From Moringa oleifera (taxonomy: Eukaryota; Streptophyta; Magnoliopsida; Brassicales; Moringaceae), in NCBI GenBank assembly GCA_021397835.1, contig JAJFZO010000034.1, forward strand, positions 10,307,501 through 10,371,500: a stretch of 64,000 nt of DNA, written 5' to 3'. Positions 60,531 through 64,000 of this stretch are shown piece by piece. The position numbers and the translations under genes were made by a program. Under the pieces are notes generated by a model that was given only the letters and a program-made list of their open reading frames with translations, did no database searches and was not told where the DNA came from. Position 1 is the stretch's first letter. The number at the start of each line of letters is the position of its first letter.

Positions 60531-62056
60531 TTTTCTTCTTTCTTTTCTTGTTACATTTCATTTTTTCTTAATTTTTTTTTCATATTCTTTATTGGCTAAC
60601 ATATGCTTTCCAGATTCATCTTTGCTTACTTGATTCCACCAATGTTTTGGTCATCAAAAGAGAAAAGATCTATGGTTTCTTCATTGAGCTTGATTTTAAT
60701 TTATTAGGTTTCTTCTTTTGTGAAGAATGATTTTTAGGTATATGATTTGTATGAATTCTGCATGAAATCTAATGGTTTACATTTAGGGTAAAATTTTTCC
60801 TCTTTTTCTTTCTCTTACTCTTGCAATGGGATTCTAACAAAAGCAAAGTGGGTTCATGAGTTAATTCGTTTGTGTAAGAGAAAATTGTAAAATAACATTA
60901 CCTATCATGCATTGGAAGGACTTCTTTTTAAAGGAAAAAAACCAATAGACAGAAAAAAATATATGGGATTTCTGTTCTGTTAAAAATCATAAAACTTAAA
61001 GTTCTTTTTGTTTTGGCTAAACCATGAAAATACTATGAGAGAAAATGTTGGAAAATATTGAAACACAGATCAAAAAATTACGAATCTGAAAATAAAGTTC
61101 TTATATAAGTCTCATAATATGTTTTATAAAAATTCTATTTTAAAAAATTATCTATTTCAATTATAATTATATGTTTTGTTTTTAAAAAATTATATAATAA
61201 AAATTATTTGTTAATTAATAAATATATTAAAATATATATTATATTTAATTTAATATTAATTATAATAAATTTTTAAAATAAAAAATAGAATAAATTTTAT
61301 AAAAAACTATGAAAAAAATCATAATTTTATTTGGTGATTTTTCTAGATTTGATGCAACACCAAAATGAATTGATTAATGAAATGACAACCAAGATGGGCT
61401 TATTATTATAACCATTTTTTTTTCATTTTTTGTATATTTAATAAGTTTTTAAGAGAAATTAAAAGTTTTAAAATAAATAATATTTAAAAAAATAATTAAA
61501 TAACCCAAAAAATAAATAATAGTTTCCTTTGTTTAATTATCTTTCACATAACTAAACCAAATGTCGACTTCCTAATGATGGATTCATTTCACATCAATAT
61601 ATGTATGTACCAAGTCAAAATCATAAAGATAGTTTTTAATTTAATAAAAAATTTTAAAATTAAAAATATTTAAATTAAAAATTTATATAATAAAATATAT
61701 TTAAAATTTTATGCAAATACAAAAATATAATCTCTACAATATTTATTTATTTATTTGTTTTGCTAGATATAAGAAAAAAATAAAATCTAGTAAAAATCTT
61801 TGTTAGTTAGCAATTTGAACATGTATCTTGTGCAATTATCTATTATCGTTCCTTGTTTAGGCTTTAATAGGGAAAAAAACCACCATTTCTTTTATTGGTC
61901 AAGTTTTTTATTTCATTTGTTTTTATTAGTCCCAAGTTTAAACATAGTTTAATAGAAGCATGAGATTGTTAAGTTTTTTATTTAGGATTTAAAGTGAAAA
62001 CTGTTTCATTGAGAAATTTGCTTTTTTATATTTGTTTTTATTTCCCCCTTTTAAAG
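60531..62056. other. AT-rich non-coding segment, copy C
   Basis: Counterpart of 24,891-26,318. Extremely AT-rich at 61,130-61,320 and 61,620-61,770. No gene or RNA seen. Confidence 0.4.
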
Positions 62057-62232
62057 ACCGAGGAAAAGAATAAGTTAAAATACCTTCAATTCGTGCAAGT
62101 TATGCAATCCACGTGGCTTTTTATGTCATGCATCTCTATGAGAAAGCGAAGGAGAAGTCAGGAACCTTAAAGCCAAGGGTCGATCTTGTCTACAATGTTC
62201 TTGGTGAGGTCCCCAAGTATCTTGATGACAAG
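62057..62232 (+). pseudogene. REF/SRPP-like exon fragment, copy C
   Basis: The frame begins TEEKNKLKYLQFVQV, then after a one-base slip reads AIHVAFYVMHLYEKAKEKSG and TLKPRVDLVYNVLGEVPKYL, ending DDK|GTAAC at a splice donor. This fits the PF05755 pattern LKYL.FVQ...LYEYAKENSGPLKPGV...VP..LL.F.D.KV, with an internal shortening. It is the better preserved of the two copies (see 26,319-26,495). Family members are lipid-droplet or rubber-particle coat proteins; this fragment is only the first exon and is followed by LTR sequence. Confidence 0.68.
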
Positions 62233-62319
62233 GTAACTCTTTTTTTAATTTTTTAATTATTATTATTATTATTTATGTTTTTGAATTGAATCTTGTTTCT
62301 AGTTTCAAGAATGATTCCT

Positions 62320-64000
62320 TGATATGAGTTGATTGGATCATAATACCCTACTTTTCTTAAGTCTTAAGAGTCATTCTTGATCTTTTTGAAGTACTGCTTT
62401 GCATATTTTTTATAAGACATCGTGACTAAGTGATTGCTATCAATTTTTTTTTTTTAATGTTCATATTGTGGTAGTACTGATTTGGAGCATTATAGGGCTC
62501 TACTTAATAAAATATATAACTAATAGTGTCGATGGAGCCCTTGTTCATAAGATTGCCAAATAGAGGCTTATGACAACTTTACCATGTTTGGATAAAGACT
62601 CGATATGACATCGATAGATCTTTTCTTGGTATGAGGATAGAGACTGACTACTCATCCATAGATAGTTAGACTCTAGGATTGAGTAGTCGATCTCGATCTT
62701 GTTACAAGGGCTAAGGATGTGGCATGCACAGAGGAAGAAGTTTATTGAGGCCGTCAGATGATACAACAATTGCCATATATTAGACCATTTCCAACCTTCA
62801 ATTAGGCATCATTTCTTAAAAATCTTCACATCAAGAAAAATGAAGTTAAATTAGTGTCATAATTAAAAATATAAAAACTAATGAAATGAAATGACGTTAT
62901 GGTAAGAGTAAGATCGGGGACAAATTTTCAAATGGGGCATGGTCGATGAAGTTAACCAGCTTGGATGAAGAAAGCTTAACATTGGGAATGTGCGACATCT
63001 AAAGAGGATTAAGAACATGATAGGATGAAAGAGTCCTATTAAGTCCTCATTTTGGCTTTAACTTTTGAGAAAAAGCTTAAAAAGTTAGGTAAATATCAAC
63101 AAATTAGGTTATATCAACAAGTCTTTTGAGATCGGGATTATGCTATCAAATTCTAAAATCATGTTTTTACCCCTATGCCAGATTGGGAATAACTTAATAA
63201 ACCTACCCCAAGGTTATCATACTCTAATGTTAGATCAAGGGTAGATTAAACATCCCAATGTGAGCTTGATAAGCATACCCTGGCATGGGCTTATTAAGCA
63301 TACCCTGATGTGGGCTTAATGAGTGCACCCAAATGTCATCATACCTAAATGCCAAGTTATGAATACTTTAATAAACATTTTATTTGATGTTAGATTGAAA
63401 TTCCTAATGAAAGGTGAAGACAGAAATACAAATTATGTTATTAAAAAGAGCGATGTGGTTAATATTGATTCCACATCAAATTTGGGAATTGTATCATAAA
63501 GAAATGAATCTGACCTCATGGTTATCTTGATATAAATGACCTTATTCTCACATCGAGTTTCAAATGCGCAATAGTTCCTCAAATTGATGACAAATCAGTA
63601 AAAGAATAATTAATTAAAGATAGATTAAGAAAAATAATAGTAAATCGATGATGGATCAATAGAACTATAATAAAATAATAAAAAGAATGTCAGATTGGTG
63701 AAATGATAAGTAAACTCGACGAAAAATTGGTATAAAAGACTTTTGATGTTCATAATTTCAAACAAAAGATGTCAAACCTAACCTCTGATCAAGTCAAACC
63801 AAATTCTTGATGTGATGTTATTGACCCTTATCTTGCATTTGCATCATTTTTCTTTCGAATGTGATTGAATTTAATCCCATGTCTGCATCATTTTCTTTCA
63901 AATGTGACTGATTTTGATCTCGCATCTGCATTTACTTCTTCTCAATGTGATTGATACTGATCTCACATCTACATTTACTTCTTCTCAATATAATTGATTT
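62320..64000 (+). repeat. Long terminal repeat, copy C (partial, runs off window)
   Basis: Begins TGATATGAGTTGATTGGATC and stays collinear with LTR A to the window end, including the 28-bp array (63,180-63,330) and the start of the 43-bp array (63,800 onward). The PBS and DUF7745 ORF, if present, lie beyond 64,000. Confidence 0.6.

Noticed and set aside
21058..64000. Reverse transcriptase, integrase or pararetrovirus genes
   Set aside because: I looked for RT (Y-D-D type), RNase H, integrase zinc-finger and movement-protein patterns in the listed frames and found none I could support.
1..64000. tRNA, rRNA or other structured RNA genes
   Set aside because: No cloverleaf with conserved box A/B or rRNA-like text was noticed; the tRNA-Arg-like string at 29,925 and 41,940 is a primer-binding site. 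A dedicated scan was not possible.

Overview
The window is intergenic, transposon-built DNA from a flowering plant. It is strongly AT-rich and contains no intact cellular gene. The evidence for a plant is En/Spm-type CACTA transposons with TNP2-type transposase and Ulp1-like genes, spliceosomal introns, a Tat/Ogre-like Ty3/gypsy retroelement, and fragments of plant genes (3-ketoacyl-CoA synthase, REF/SRPP-like). The species cannot be named from the sequence.

Region 1 (1-21,057) holds two CACTA elements of one family, nested and in opposite orientation. The outer element reads on the minus strand. Its 5' terminus is at 21,057 and its 3' end lies left of the window. A second, complete copy (4,629-15,518, plus strand) has jumped into the transposase exon of the outer one and is flanked by the 3-bp target duplication ATC. 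Each copy has two genes: a TNP2-type transposase (transposase-associated, TNP2, DUF4218 and DUF4216 segments) and a multi-exon Transposase_24/DUF8039/Ulp1-protease gene. Both copies are broken, mostly by C-to-T type nonsense changes, but together they show the ancestral reading frames. Near its 5' end the outer copy has also picked up foreign DNA: a 3-ketoacyl-CoA synthase piece and a stretch that looks mitochondrial.

Region 2 (21,058-64,000) is an old, higher-order repeat landscape. A composite unit recurs three times. Copy A spans about 22.9-33.2 kb, copy B about 38.6-45.2 kb, and copy C starts at about 58.6 kb and runs off the window. In order the unit has an antisense Ty3/gypsy gag remnant, a possible sense pol remnant, a REF/SRPP-like exon, a long terminal repeat of about 3.3 kb with minisatellites, a primer-binding site matching tRNA-Arg, and a broken DUF7745 open reading frame. 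Copy B starts directly at the LTR. The units are separated by tandem repeats of roughly 0.7-1.7 kb. Each repeat carries a 250-420 bp block of a degenerate 7-bp motif (ACCCTAA/ACCTTAG) that resembles plant telomere repeat. No reverse transcriptase or integrase was recognised.

A third CACTA copy (45,891-48,926, target duplication TTT) sits in this array. It is an internal deletion derivative that keeps both ends and the Ulp1 exons but has lost the transposase. Order of events by nesting: repeat array first, then the outer CACTA and the 3-kb derivative, then the inner CACTA.
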